Shown here: positions 1 through 8,595 of the stretch, one piece after another
Layout: each line of letters opens with the position of its first letter
How positions within the stretch are numbered: position 1 is the stretch's first letter
DNA from: Akkermansia muciniphila
GTDB lineage: Bacteria > Verrucomicrobiota > Verrucomicrobiia > Verrucomicrobiales > Akkermansiaceae
Assembly: GCF_002884975.1 (NCBI RefSeq)
Contig: NZ_PJKB01000002.1
Span: forward strand, 372,001 to 436,000
Reading direction: 5' to 3'
Length of the DNA stretch: 64,000 nt
The notes under the pieces: model-generated
What the model was told of the DNA's origin: nothing
Seen by the model: only the letters and a program-made list of their open reading frames with translations
Databases searched by the model: none
Made by a program: the position numbers and the translations under genes

Positions 1-4
1 TGAG

Positions 5-523
5 TCAGGGCGGCGTGGCATAGGGCGGCGCTTCCCGCTTCCATTTGCCGTCTCCCACGGAAAGGACGGTGATTCTGACGCGGTCCAGCCCATGATGTTT
101 CATGTCCAGCCGTTCCGCGGCTTTTTCACTCAGGTCAATGAGACGGTTTTTAATGAAGGGGCCGCGGTCGTTGACACGTACTTTCACGGTTTTTCCCGTT
201 CGCAGGGATTGGACGAGCACCTCACAGGGGAGGGGCAGGGTGGGATGCGCCGCGTGCAGGTGCCAGGGGCGCACGTTTTCTCCAATGGCCGTTTCCCCGC
301 TGACCAGCCCCCACAGGGCGCATTCGTTATAGTGGGAGGCAATGCCTGTCTGTTCATAGGACAGGGCCTGTTCCACGCTCATGGGGTGGTAGCGGTGGCC
401 CCGTATGGTGTAGGGACGGGTCATGTAACCGGGGTAGTCCCGGCTTTTGGGGGAGGAGGAGCAGGATGCCAGCCATAACACCCCGGCCAGCATGGCCGCT
501 CCCCTGATGATGCCCGTGTGCAT
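5..523 (-). CDS. RlpA-like double-psi beta-barrel lipoprotein
   Basis: A 172-residue protein with a lipoprotein signal peptide (hydrophobic stretch, then LWLASC with the lipidated Cys at residue 21). The rest is a double-psi beta-barrel of the RlpA family: T-G-I-A-S-H-Y at about 59-65, A-A-H-P-T-L-P-L-P near 91-99, and the diagnostic N-D-R-G-P-F near 118-123. RlpA proteins bind or cleave glycan strands lacking stem peptides at the septum. No SPOR domain is present, so septal targeting by denuded glycan is not evident. Whether it is a lytic transglycosylase or a non-catalytic binder cannot be told from sequence. It is divergent from the Nudix gene at 720. Confidence 0.8.
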   Translation of the reverse strand: MHTGIIRGAAMLAGVLWLASCSSSPKSRDYPGYMTRPYTIRGHRYHPMSVEQALSYEQTGIASHYNECALWGLVSGETAIGENVRPWHLHAAHPTLPLPCEVLVQSLRTGKTVKVRVNDRGPFIKNRLIDLSEKAAERLDMKHHGLDRVRITVLSVGDGKWKREAPPYATPP

Positions 524-719
524 AGGTTATGTATGGACGGGAATACGGCGGATTGCAAGACGCTGATGCGTTTCCCTTCCGGGGAAAACGGTTTCTCCGG
601 AGGTCCGGAGCGGTTACTGCGGACTTTCCGGATCCGGTTTTGATTTTGGTTGACTTGACTGGGCCGCTTGCGTAGCGTTGGTGCGATTCTGGGAACTTAC
701 TACAATAATAGATAACATA

Positions 720-1442
720 ATGAGCAGACAGGCATTTTATCCACATCTCTCAGTGGATTGTGTGTTGATCGGGTTCGATGAGGAAGGGCTGAAGGTCCTT
801 CTGGTTGAAAAGACGCATGTCGAACCCGGCCATACCGGCGCTATTTCCAAGCTGCCCGGTGATTTGATTTATGAGGAGGAAGAGCTGGACGCCGCGGCAC
901 GCCGCATCCTGTTTGACATGACGGGCATGTCTTCCCCCCATTTGGAGCAGTTCCATACCTTCGGCGCGCCGGCGCGCATCAAGAATCCGGCAGACCGGGA
1001 GTGGGTGGAGGCCGTTTCCGGCCAGAAGATCGGCCGGCTGGTGACGGTGGCGTATATGGCCATGCTGAGGATATCCACCAAGCTGCGCAAGTTAATGGAG
1101 AGCCACAAGACCCGCTGGGTGCCTGTGGACGGGCTTCCTGAACTGGCGTTTGACCACCGGGACATCATTGACCTGGCCCTGGAGAAGATACGTTCTTCCG
1201 TGAAGAAGGAGCCCGCGCTGATTTACGATATGCTGCCCGCCAAGTTTACGGCGCTCCAGCTCAGGAGGCTGAATGAGGAAATTCACGGCAAACCGATGGA
1301 CGTCCGCAATTTCCATAAGAAGATTGCCTCCCGTCCCTATATCGTGCCCCTGGATGAGAAGGAGGAGGGGGTGGCCCACCGTGCGGCGCGCTATTACCGT
1401 TTTGACCGCAAGATTTACAACCGCCTTTATTACCGGAGCTGA
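720..1442 (+). CDS. Nudix-domain protein, NrtR-like regulator
   Basis: A 240-residue protein with an N-terminal Nudix fold (residues about 8-145) and a C-terminal winged-helix segment (about 155-235, containing F-T-A-L-Q-L and G-K-P-M-D-V-R-N-F-H-K-K-I). This is the layout of NrtR-type regulators of NAD or sugar metabolism. The Nudix box is degenerate: the catalytic R-E-U-x-E-E core reads R-I-L-F-D-M, so hydrolysis is doubtful while ligand sensing (ADP-ribose-like) remains possible. The ATG at 720 is chosen over an upstream TTG at 678 because homology begins at once with R-Q-A-F-Y-P-H. The regulated genes cannot be named from this window. Confidence 0.72.
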   Translation: MSRQAFYPHLSVDCVLIGFDEEGLKVLLVEKTHVEPGHTGAISKLPGDLIYEEEELDAAARRILFDMTGMSSPHLEQFHTFGAPARIKNPADREWVEAVSGQKIGRLVTVAYMAMLRISTKLRKLMESHKTRWVPVDGLPELAFDHRDIIDLALEKIRSSVKKEPALIYDMLPAKFTALQLRRLNEEIHGKPMDVRNFHKKIASRPYIVPLDEKEEGVAHRAARYYRFDRKIYNRLYYRS

Positions 1443-1561
1443 GGCTTCCTGACGCAGTGATTCCCTCCTTCCGGGCCTCTTCCCGCCATGTTTGCGGGGA
1501 GGGGCTCTTCTCATTTGACAGAGTCCGTTTTGTACCGCATCTTATGCGCACGTTGATTCCC

Positions 1562-2158
1562 ATGACAAATCCGGCCTTTATCCCAGACGATTTTTTCAAG
1601 GTGCTGGCGCCCTCCGATATTTTTGGCGCGGACGGCCCGTTTGAGGTGGATTTGGGTTGTGGGGACGGAGGGTTCCTGCTCCAGATGGCGGCCCATTATC
1701 CGGAGCGCCGTTTCCTGGGCATTGAGCGGCTGCTGGGCCGGGTGCGGGGCGTCTGCTCCCGTGCGGCGGTCCGGAAACTGGAAAACGTGAAGGTGCTCCG
1801 GGTGGAGAGCCGCTATTTTCTGGAGTGGCTGATGAAGCCGGGGTGCATTTCCAGACTGCATTATCTGTGCCCGGACCCGTGGCCCAAGGAAAGGCACCAT
1901 AAGAACCGCCTGGTGCAGGATGATTTTCTGCCCGTGCTGCACCGCTCCCTGGCTGATGGCGGGGAGTTCCTGTTCAAGACGGACCATGAAGAGTATTTCC
2001 AGTGGGTGCTGGACCATGTGGAGCGCAGCGGCCTGTTCAGCCGCGCAAGCTGGGACGAAGATGAGTTTTTTTATCCCAAAACGGATTTCCAGCTTCAATG
2101 GGAGTCCATGGGGAAACCGATTTACCGCGCCCGTTTCATTAAATTGCAGAAAGCCTGA
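1562..2158 (+). CDS. trmB: tRNA (guanine-N7-)-methyltransferase
   Basis: SAM-dependent methyltransferase making m7G46 in tRNA. The SAM-binding motif D-L-G-C-G-D-G-G-F-L is at about residues 29-38, and the family motif C-P-D-P-W-P-K-E-R-H-H-K-N-R is in the middle, giving the phosphate-binding and tRNA-binding residues. Length of 198 residues from the ATG at 1562 suits the family. An in-frame ATG at 1544 is an alternative; neither has a clear ribosome-binding site. The stop is 5 bases before tgt, so the two tRNA-modification genes are probably co-transcribed. Confidence 0.9.
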   Translation: MTNPAFIPDDFFKVLAPSDIFGADGPFEVDLGCGDGGFLLQMAAHYPERRFLGIERLLGRVRGVCSRAAVRKLENVKVLRVESRYFLEWLMKPGCISRLHYLCPDPWPKERHHKNRLVQDDFLPVLHRSLADGGEFLFKTDHEEYFQWVLDHVERSGLFSRASWDEDEFFYPKTDFQLQWESMGKPIYRARFIKLQKA

Positions 2159-2163
2159 TTACC

Positions 2164-3297
2164 ATGCCTTTTACACTTCACCAGAAAGATTCCTCCACCG
2201 CCGCGCGCCTGGGCACGCTTGATTTGCCCCATGGACAGGTTCCCACCCCCATCTTCATGCCGGTGGGGACGCAGGGTTCCGTGAAGACCATGCATCCGCA
2301 GGATCTGGAATCCCTGGGCGCAAAGATCATCCTGGGGAATACCTACCATTTGTCCCTGCGCCCCGGTTCCTCCCTGATCCGGGAGATGGGCGGCCTGCAC
2401 CGGTTTTCCTCCTGGAACCGCCCGATTCTGACGGATTCCGGCGGTTTCCAGGTCTGGTCTCTTGCCAAACTCCGCAAGATTACGGAGGAAGGGGTGCGGT
2501 TCCAGAACCATCTGGACGGCGCGTACATGATGCTGAGTCCGGAGCGCTCCATGGAGATTCAGGCGGACCTGGGCAGTGACATCGCCATGCTGTTTGACGA
2601 GTGCCCCCCCTATCCCTGCGACAGGAAGTATGCGGAGGCCTCCCTGGGCTATACGCTCCGGTGGGCGCGCCGCTGCAGGGAATGGGTGCGGGAACACCAG
2701 CCCCGTTCCGGGGAGGGGCGGCAGCACCATTTCGGCATTGTGCAGGGGTCCGTGTATGCGGATTTGAGGAAAAGGTGCGCGGAGGAACTGGCTGCCATGG
2801 ATTTTGACGGTTATGCCATCGGCGGCGTTTCCGTGGGTGAGCCGGAGGAGGAGATGCTCCGGGCGATTGACCATTCCGCGCCCTGGCTGCCGGAGGACAA
2901 GCCGCGTTACGCCATGGGGCTGGGCACGCCCCCCCAGCTTCTGGAGATGATCGCCCGCGGCGTGGATATGTTTGACTGCGTGATGCCCACGCGCCTGGCG
3001 CGCCACGGCGTGGCCCTGACTCCGGACGGCCCCATGCATATCAAGAACCAGCGCTGGGCCGCGGATTCCCGCCCGATCGACCCGGAAGGGCACCCGCATG
3101 TCACACAATTCTCCCGCGCTTATGTGCGCCACCTGTTTAAAGCCGGTGAAATACTCGCTTTAAGATTGCTTTCTTTCCAGAATCTGGAATTCTATCTGCG
3201 GCTGATGGCTCAGGCGCGTGAGGCCATAGCCGCCGGCACGTTCGGCTCCTTCAAGGATTCATTCATCGCACGATACAAAGCAAATAACATTTTATGA
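2164..3297 (+). CDS. tgt: tRNA-guanine transglycosylase, zinc ligands absent
   Basis: Exchanges G34 for preQ1 in tRNAs with GUN anticodons, on the queuosine pathway. It is 377 residues, the family length. The general base Asp lies in T-D-S-G-G-F-Q (D91) and the nucleophile in M-F-D-C-V-M-P-T-R (D271); G-G-V-S-V-G-E keeps the Val expected for a preQ1-using bacterial enzyme. Oddly, the zinc site is gone: the usual C-x-C-x-x-C after D-P-E is replaced by G-H-P-H-V-T (309-314), and the final ligand His in the I-H-N-L-x-F-Y motif is Gln (Q339). It overlaps yajC by ATGA. Confidence 0.9.
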   Translation: MPFTLHQKDSSTAARLGTLDLPHGQVPTPIFMPVGTQGSVKTMHPQDLESLGAKIILGNTYHLSLRPGSSLIREMGGLHRFSSWNRPILTDSGGFQVWSLAKLRKITEEGVRFQNHLDGAYMMLSPERSMEIQADLGSDIAMLFDECPPYPCDRKYAEASLGYTLRWARRCREWVREHQPRSGEGRQHHFGIVQGSVYADLRKRCAEELAAMDFDGYAIGGVSVGEPEEEMLRAIDHSAPWLPEDKPRYAMGLGTPPQLLEMIARGVDMFDCVMPTRLARHGVALTPDGPMHIKNQRWAADSRPIDPEGHPHVTQFSRAYVRHLFKAGEILALRLLSFQNLEFYLRLMAQAREAIAAGTFGSFKDSFIARYKANNIL

Positions 3298-3620
3298 ATA
3301 TCTTCATGTTAGCACAGGCCCAGGATGCCGCCGCCGGACAGGAATCTGGAAATATGTTCCAGCAGATCCTCAGCAGCCCCATGTTCATGTTTGTGATTAT
3401 CATCGTCCTGTTCTGGGTGATGCTGATCCGTCCGCAGCGGAAGGCCCAGAAGGAACAGCAGGCGCGCATCGCAGCCCTGCAGCGCGGGGACCAGGTAATC
3501 ACGAACGCAGGCCTGCATGGTTTTGTGGAAAAGGTGAATGACCGCACCGTTTCCCTCAAGATCGCGGAAGGCGTGGTTGTTGAGCTGGAAAAGAACGCCA
3601 TCGTTCAGGTGGAGAAATAA
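3294..3620 (+). CDS. yajC: Sec translocon accessory subunit YajC
   Basis: A 108-residue single-span membrane protein. The transmembrane helix (about residues 30-46, F-V-I-I-I-V-L-F-W-V-M-L) is followed by the family motif R-P-Q-R-K-A-Q-K-E and a cytoplasmic beta domain (G-D-Q-V-I-T-N-A-G-L-H-G), as in YajC of SecDF-YajC. Its start codon overlaps the tgt stop (ATGA), the classical tgt-yajC gene order; secD and secF do not follow here. Confidence 0.93.
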   Translation: MNIFMLAQAQDAAAGQESGNMFQQILSSPMFMFVIIIVLFWVMLIRPQRKAQKEQQARIAALQRGDQVITNAGLHGFVEKVNDRTVSLKIAEGVVVELEKNAIVQVEK

Positions 3621-3648
3621 GGTTTTCCACCTTTCCATACGTTTTCAG

Positions 3649-3692
3649 CATCCGCCCGTGTCGCCCGACGGCAGGGGCGGATGTTTATTTTT
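3649..3692 (+). terminator. Rho-independent terminator after yajC
   Basis: CATCCGCCC pairs with GGGCGGATG across a 17-base loop and is followed by TTTATTTTT. It closes the trmB-tgt-yajC unit. Confidence 0.75.
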
Positions 3693-3724
3693 GAAACCGT
3701 CTTTTTCCGGCGGGGTTAATAAGA

Positions 3725-4582
3725 ATGACCATGAGATTGCCCCACACTATTATTCTATCGTGCTCCGTTGCGCTGGCGTTCGGTTTTCCGCCGCTTGCGG
3801 CAGGGCAGTCCGTGGCTTCCGGAGACCGCCAGGAGGCAGAGGCGGTGCCCAGGCCCGGTCTGGAATGCCTTCAGGTAACTCTTTTGATCCGCCAGATGGT
3901 TCTGGACCGGTATGACGGTACCGGAACAGGTATCCTGTCCGGGCAGGACAAGGCCCGGCTGGTGGAGGATGCGCGCGCTGCGCGCAAGGAGGCCAGAAAG
4001 AAATTCCTGATGCAGTTTGACAAGGACGGGGACGGAAAGCTTTCCCCGGAGGAGTACAAAGCCTTCCGGGAGCATGTGGAAAAACGCCGCGGCGCCCGCA
4101 AGCCGGATGCCGGAACGGGCAAGCGGAACGAGCTTCCTCCGCCTCCCCCCCCCGGCAGTGAGCCGGGAACGCCCATGATGGAAGTCGTTCCCCTGGTGGA
4201 AATACGGACTCCGGGGCAGAAGCGCTTCATGGTGGCTCCCGGCCTGTTTCTGCTGACCAGGAACATGCTGCTGCAGAAGTATGACGCTAACGGAAACGGC
4301 CGCATTGACCCGGAGGAGCACGCGGCCGTCATGAAGGATGCGGCGGCTCTGTACCGGACTAAGATGAAGGAAATGATGGACCTTTACGATCTGGACCAGG
4401 ATGGAGTGCTGAGCCCGGTGGAGAAAGAGCAGGCCCTGGCGGACAGCCATCAGGACAGTCCCCTGTACGCCATGGAGGAACCGGACGACATTGACTTGTT
4501 CATCCGGGCGAATATCAGTGAAGTGCTATTGAGGGAGGCTCCGGTGAATGCCGGGGAGGAGAAGGATAAAAGCACGGAATAA
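3725..4582 (+). CDS. secreted EF-hand protein
   Basis: A 285-residue protein with a signal peptide (hydrophobic I-I-L-S-C-S-V-A-L-A-F-G, likely cut after A-A-G-Q). At least three EF-hand calcium loops can be read: D-K-D-G-D-G-K-L-S-P-E-E (near 100), D-A-N-G-N-G-R-I-D-P-E-E (near 185) and D-L-D-Q-D-G-V-L-S-P (near 222), plus a degenerate one (Y-D-G-T-G-T-G near 60). A proline-rich linker with a run of Pro separates the halves. Such multi-EF-hand exported proteins are common in the Planctomycetes-Verrucomicrobia-Chlamydiae group; function is unknown, probably calcium binding in the envelope. An ATG at 3731 is an alternative start. Confidence 0.75.
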   Translation: MTMRLPHTIILSCSVALAFGFPPLAAGQSVASGDRQEAEAVPRPGLECLQVTLLIRQMVLDRYDGTGTGILSGQDKARLVEDARAARKEARKKFLMQFDKDGDGKLSPEEYKAFREHVEKRRGARKPDAGTGKRNELPPPPPPGSEPGTPMMEVVPLVEIRTPGQKRFMVAPGLFLLTRNMLLQKYDANGNGRIDPEEHAAVMKDAAALYRTKMKEMMDLYDLDQDGVLSPVEKEQALADSHQDSPLYAMEEPDDIDLFIRANISEVLLREAPVNAGEEKDKSTE

Positions 4583-4596
4583 CTTGATTCTTTATC

Positions 4597-5496
4597 ATGG
4601 AGCAGCCTCTGGAACCGGAGCGGGCCTTCCTGCAATATCTGGAGGTGGAGAAGCAGGCTTCTCCCCACACGGTGGAGGTGTATGCCCGCGCGCTGCGCCA
4701 GTTCCGGACCTGGGCGGACGGTTCGTTCACGGGGTGGGAAAACTGCACGCCGGACCAGATGAGGGACTGGCTGTTCCAGGAGCTGAAGGATGAAGCCGCC
4801 ACGGCCACCATCCGCCTGCGCTTTGCCGCCCTGCGCAGTTTTTACCGGTTTATGATGCGCCGCCATGGATTGGAAGCCAGCCCGATGACGGGCGTTTCCC
4901 TCCCCAGGAAAAAGAAGAACCTGCCTGTTTTCCTGACGCTTAACCAGATGCTGGAATTGCTGGAGCTGCCGTACAAGGCGCCCGTGCCCGCCAATGCTCC
5001 CGCCTGGCTCCCCTACCGTGATGCGGCCATCCTGGAACTTTTTTATTCCTGCGGCATGCGCCTGAGCGAATTGGTGGGGCTGGACGTGAGCAGCGTGGAC
5101 CACCGCTTCCGGGGAGTGCGGGTCATGGGGAAGGGGCGCAAGGAACGCATCCTGCCTGTGGGCGCGCCCGCCCTGGCGGCTCTGGAGGCCTATGCCTCCA
5201 TGGCCTGCTTGCCGAAGGATTCCCCCCTGTTCGTTTCCCGCATAGGCACCAGGCTCAGCGCGCGCGCCGTGCAGCTGATGCTGGACAAGTACGTGAAGCT
5301 CTCCTCCATCCCTTTTACCATTTCACCACACAAGATCAGGCATACGTTTGCCACGCATATTCTGGATGCCGGGGCTGACCTGCGCTCCGTGCAGGAACTG
5401 CTGGGGCATGCCTCCCTGTCCACCACGCAGATTTATACCCACGTGACGCGTGCCCGGATGGCGGAGGTTTACAGGCAGGCGCATCCCAGGGCGTAA
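4597..5496 (+). CDS. xerC: tyrosine recombinase XerC/XerD type
   Basis: A 299-residue site-specific recombinase of the size of Xer proteins. It has an N-terminal SAM-like core-binding domain (E-R-A-F-L-Q-Y-L-E-V-E-K-Q, about 5-95) and a catalytic domain with all expected residues: Arg in C-G-M-R-L-S-E-L, Lys in G-K-G-R-K-E-R, H-K-I-R-H-T-F, and G-H-A-S-L-S-T-T-Q-I-Y with the Tyr nucleophile. It probably resolves chromosome dimers at dif. XerC versus XerD is a soft call from the N-terminus. It starts 14 bases after the EF-hand gene and has no mobile-element context. Confidence 0.85.
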   Translation: MEQPLEPERAFLQYLEVEKQASPHTVEVYARALRQFRTWADGSFTGWENCTPDQMRDWLFQELKDEAATATIRLRFAALRSFYRFMMRRHGLEASPMTGVSLPRKKKNLPVFLTLNQMLELLELPYKAPVPANAPAWLPYRDAAILELFYSCGMRLSELVGLDVSSVDHRFRGVRVMGKGRKERILPVGAPALAALEAYASMACLPKDSPLFVSRIGTRLSARAVQLMLDKYVKLSSIPFTISPHKIRHTFATHILDAGADLRSVQELLGHASLSTTQIYTHVTRARMAEVYRQAHPRA

Positions 5497-5511
5497 AGGC
5501 CGCTTTATCCC

Positions 5512-6138
5512 ATGACGGAAGAACTCATATTTGCAGGCATCCTGCTGCTCTCCCAGGCGTCACCCGGCCCGGACCAGGCCTTTGTCACCCGGAGCACGCT
5601 GGCCTACGGCTTCGGCGCCGGAGTCATGGCCGCGCTGGGCATCGGGACGGGGGTGATCGCCCACGCGGCGCTGGCATGCACGGTGGGGGCATCCGTTTTT
5701 CACAGTTCCCTGGGGCTGGTCCTCTTCTGCGCCGCCTCCTGCTGGATGCTGTATTTGGCGTGGAAGATATGGCCGCGGGGAGAAAAAGGGGCCGTCGCCG
5801 CGGGTGAAGACGTTCCCGCGGCCTCCGGCATTTACCGGGATGCTCTGGTGACCAACCTGATGAACCCCAAGGCCACGTTCTTCTTTGTAGCGCTGTCCGC
5901 CCCGCTGCTGGAAAAAAATCATGATCCCTCGTATGCCCTGTTTATCGGCACGTTGATCGTAGTGACGGGAACGGCGGGGTGGATTCTGTGGGCTCTTGTT
6001 TTCCGCTGGCGTCCCATCCGTTCCTTTTATGACCGGAATGCGGGGAGGGTGGATGGCGTGTTGTCTCTGGTGCTGGCGGGGTTTGGCCTCAGCATGCTTT
6101 ATTCCTTCGGGTGCATGGCGGTGGAAAGTTTTTCCTGA
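5512..6138 (+). CDS. LysE/RhtB family exporter
   Basis: A 208-residue inner-membrane protein with about six hydrophobic segments. The N-terminal motif L-L-S-Q-A-S-P-G-P-D-Q-A-F-V-T-R-S matches the S-P-G-P-N/D signature of LysE/RhtB amino-acid exporters, and N-L-M-N-P-K-A-T-F-F-F-V is the second family motif. The substrate (lysine, threonine, homoserine lactone or another amino acid) cannot be assigned. It begins 15 bases after xerC and may be co-transcribed. Confidence 0.85.
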   Translation: MTEELIFAGILLLSQASPGPDQAFVTRSTLAYGFGAGVMAALGIGTGVIAHAALACTVGASVFHSSLGLVLFCAASCWMLYLAWKIWPRGEKGAVAAGEDVPAASGIYRDALVTNLMNPKATFFFVALSAPLLEKNHDPSYALFIGTLIVVTGTAGWILWALVFRWRPIRSFYDRNAGRVDGVLSLVLAGFGLSMLYSFGCMAVESFS

Positions 6139-6186
6139 CCGGGGGAGGGGAGGAACGGCTTTTTTACCGGAAAAACAACTCTGGTG

Positions 6187-6216
6187 TTGACAATGACTCC
6201 ATTATATCGCATACAT
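6187..6216 (+). promoter_or_regulatory. sigma70-type promoter for rpsP
   Basis: TTGACA at 6187-6192, a 17-base spacer, then CATACAT. It lies about 90 bases upstream of the rpsP start, leaving a leader. Confidence 0.5.
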
Positions 6217-6304
6217 CTGCACCCGCTATGGGAAGCTGAACGCGCACGCATGTGAGTGACAAGGCGCGCAAGTTCCCCATTAACACCTTTTACTTATAAT
6301 TGAT

Positions 6305-6547
6305 ATGGCAGTAGCAATCAGACTCAACCGTCAGGGTTCCAAGGACCGTCCTTACTATAAAATCGTAGTTGTCGACAGCCGTGCTCGTCGCGACGGCCGT
6401 TACATCGAACAAGTGGGTTCCTATGATCCCATGAAGGAAGGCGTGAACTACACCATCGACCTGGAAAAGGTTGACAAGTGGCTTTCCAATGGCGCCCAGC
6501 CCTCTGAAACGGTGAATTCCATGATCCGCAAGGCCCGCAAGGCCTAA
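6305..6547 (+). CDS. rpsP: 30S ribosomal protein S16
   Basis: An 80-residue protein beginning [24 protein letters not shown], the S16 signature; full-length for the family. It binds 16S rRNA in the 5' domain and aids 30S assembly. It stands alone here: the usual rimM-trmD-rplS genes do not follow, and a hairpin with T-run lies just downstream. Confidence 0.96.
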   Translation: MAVAIRLNRQGSKDRPYYKIVVVDSRARRDGRYIEQVGSYDPMKEGVNYTIDLEKVDKWLSNGAQPSETVNSMIRKARKA

Positions 6548-6573
6548 GTCCGGTTCCTTACCAATTTTTCCTG

Positions 6574-6606
6574 AAGGCGTTCCTCTGGCGGGGACCGCCT
6601 TTTGTT
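6574..6606 (+). terminator. probable terminator after rpsP
   Basis: AAGGCG pairs with CGCCTT across an interrupted stem, followed by TTGTTGTTT. It is moderately convincing. Confidence 0.5.
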
Positions 6607-6725
6607 GTTTCTTGCGCGGAGAAGGGCAGCGGTAAATCAGGGAGATCAGGGAGTAAAGCGCGCATGGGAAAGCCCGGGGCGGGGACAAGCTGTGCGCGTG
6701 TCCGCAGAAAAAGCGGAGTGCGCTA

Positions 6726-7277
6726 TTACTGGCGGGAACGGAAGACTCTGGCGGATTCCAGAATGCCGAAGGCTATCTCATGAATATGGAGATTGGCCGT
6801 ATCAATGGTCAGGTGTGCCGTCTGCTGGTAAAAATCATGCCGCTCTTCCATGAGGCGGGTCAGTATGGCCTTCGGGTTGGGCTGCTGGAGCAGGGGGCGG
6901 TTGGTGCAGCGGGAAATGCGCTGGTACAGGGTGTTCACGTCCGTGTGGAGCCACACGACAAAGCCCAGTTTTTTCAGCAGTTTCCGGTTTTCCGGCCTGA
7001 TGGTGATGCCGCCCCCGGTGGATATAATGCGGCTCTGCCTGGTTGCGGCCTGCATCTGGCGGAGGACTCCGGTTTCCAAATCACGGAAATGTGATTCTCC
7101 GTGAGTCTTGAAAATCTGCGGGATGCTCATACCCGTCTGCCGCTCGATCAGTTGGTCCGTATCCGTGAAACGGAGGCTCGTCTCCCGGTGAAGTTCCTTC
7201 CCGATGGTTGTTTTGCCGCACCCCATCAGCCCGATCAGGATGATGTTTGGCAAGGATGTTGGCGCGGCCTCCTTCAT
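6726..7277 (-). CDS. aroK: shikimate kinase
   Basis: Phosphorylates shikimate to shikimate 3-phosphate on the chorismate pathway. The 183 residues include the Walker A loop G-L-M-G-C-G-K-T-T-I-G (about 17-27), the substrate motif F-T-D-T-D-Q-L-I (D-x-D near 37-39), S-T-G-G-G shikimate-binding loop near 86-90, and the lid Arg region R-C-T-N-R-P-L-L. Convergent with rpsP; no other aro gene is adjacent. Confidence 0.92.
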   Translation of the reverse strand: MKEAAPTSLPNIILIGLMGCGKTTIGKELHRETSLRFTDTDQLIERQTGMSIPQIFKTHGESHFRDLETGVLRQMQAATRQSRIISTGGGITIRPENRKLLKKLGFVVWLHTDVNTLYQRISRCTNRPLLQQPNPKAILTRLMEERHDFYQQTAHLTIDTANLHIHEIAFGILESARVFRSRQ

Positions 7278-7493
7278 GGCCTGATTGTACTCAATCCGGA
7301 TGCTTGAGAAAACAACTTTTTAGCCGTATGGCCTTTTCCGGTTTGAGTTGGAAGAGGAATGGGGGACTTCTGGAGGACCGTGAGCCGCCGTGCGGGGCCG
7401 TCATGCCGCGCTTCCGCGAATTTGACGGGTTCCCGCCTTCGGGAAACCATGTCTTACTTGACGCAGGAGCTTCCTTCAGGCAAGGATAAGGCC

Positions 7494-8540
7494 ATGCAAA
7501 CCGAATTGTTCGAGGTAGACCCCCTGTCAGACAACCGCAAACTGTATGTCCGCACGGCGGAAGCGCTGGCGGCGGGTGCGCTGGTGGGAATCCCCACGGA
7601 GACCGTGTACGGCCTGGGAGCTGATGCCTTGAACCCGGAAGCGGTGGCCAGGATTTTTGAAGCCAAGGGGCGTCCTTCTTTTGACCCGCTGATCATCCAT
7701 GTGCATCATGGGAAGGAAGTGGATAAATATACCGCCATTCCGGAAGAGCTGGAAGAGCTGGTGCATACGCTGGCGTCCAAATTCTGGCCGGGGCCGCTGA
7801 CGATGGTATTGCCGAAGGCGGATATCATCCCGGACATTGTGACCAGCGGACTTCCGACGGTGGCCGTGCGCGTGAGCGCGCATCCCGCCATGCGCGGGGT
7901 GGCCAAGGCGCTGGGGCGTCCCGTGGCTGCGCCCAGCGCCAACCGCTTCGGGCATATCAGCCCTACCTCCGCCTCAGCCGTGCAGAAGGAGCTGGACGGA
8001 CGCATAGAAATGATTCTGGATGCCGGCGCCTGCTCCGAGGGGCTGGAGAGCACCATTGTGCGCCCCATGCTTGACGAGAAGGGGAAGCCTGCGCTGGAAC
8101 TGCTGCGTGAAGGGCCCGTGACCCGGGAACAATTCCGGAACCTGGTGAAGGTGGTGCGCCGCAAGCCTTCCGCACGCCCCGTTTCGGAAAAAGCTCCGGC
8201 GGATGCCCCGGGACAGCTCAGCAGCCATTATGCGCCGCGCAAGCCCATGATGCTGCTGGAACCCGGTGAGGAATTCGTGCCCGTGGAAGGGGTGCGGTAC
8301 GGTTTGCTCTCCTATGAGGGGACTTCTGATCTGGCCCAGGAAGGGAATTGGGCGGAGGTTGTAGCCATGAGCCCCGGCAACGGACGCCTGGCGGAGGCCG
8401 CCGTACGCCTGTTTGCCCTGATGAGGCAGATGGATGAAAATGAAGGCATTGACGTCATTGTGGCGGAGGCTGTTCCGGAGGCGGGACTGGGCCGTGCCAT
8501 CATGGACCGTCTGCGCCGCGCCTCCGCCGCCAGGGAATGA
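7494..8540 (+). CDS. threonylcarbamoyl-AMP synthase (Sua5 type)
   Basis: Makes threonylcarbamoyl-AMP from Thr, bicarbonate and ATP, the first step of t6A37 tRNA modification. It has an N-terminal YrdC/Sua5 domain (about 15-215; G-I-P-T-E-T-V-Y-G-L-G, S-A-N-R-F-G-H-I-S-P-T) and the extra C-terminal Sua5 domain (about 240-345), joined by a linker holding L-S-S-H-Y-A-P. Total 348 residues, the Sua5 rather than TsaC size. The ATG at 7494 is chosen because an AGGATAAG purine stretch precedes it; in-frame starts at 7449 and 7359 would add a low-complexity, non-conserved leader. Confidence 0.88.
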   Translation: MQTELFEVDPLSDNRKLYVRTAEALAAGALVGIPTETVYGLGADALNPEAVARIFEAKGRPSFDPLIIHVHHGKEVDKYTAIPEELEELVHTLASKFWPGPLTMVLPKADIIPDIVTSGLPTVAVRVSAHPAMRGVAKALGRPVAAPSANRFGHISPTSASAVQKELDGRIEMILDAGACSEGLESTIVRPMLDEKGKPALELLREGPVTREQFRNLVKVVRRKPSARPVSEKAPADAPGQLSSHYAPRKPMMLLEPGEEFVPVEGVRYGLLSYEGTSDLAQEGNWAEVVAMSPGNGRLAEAAVRLFALMRQMDENEGIDVIVAEAVPEAGLGRAIMDRLRRASAARE

Positions 8541-8595
8541 CTTGTCCCCGGCTCCCGGAATATGCTAAAACCATCCCGAACCCCTCTTTGATTTT

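Noticed and set aside
735-750. DnaA box TTATCCACA near 738
   Set aside because: A single perfect match inside the Nudix coding sequence is expected by chance and has no companions.
4597-5496. Tyrosine recombinase as part of an integrative element
   Set aside because: Size and motifs fit housekeeping Xer; no flanking repeats, tRNA target or mobile genes are near.
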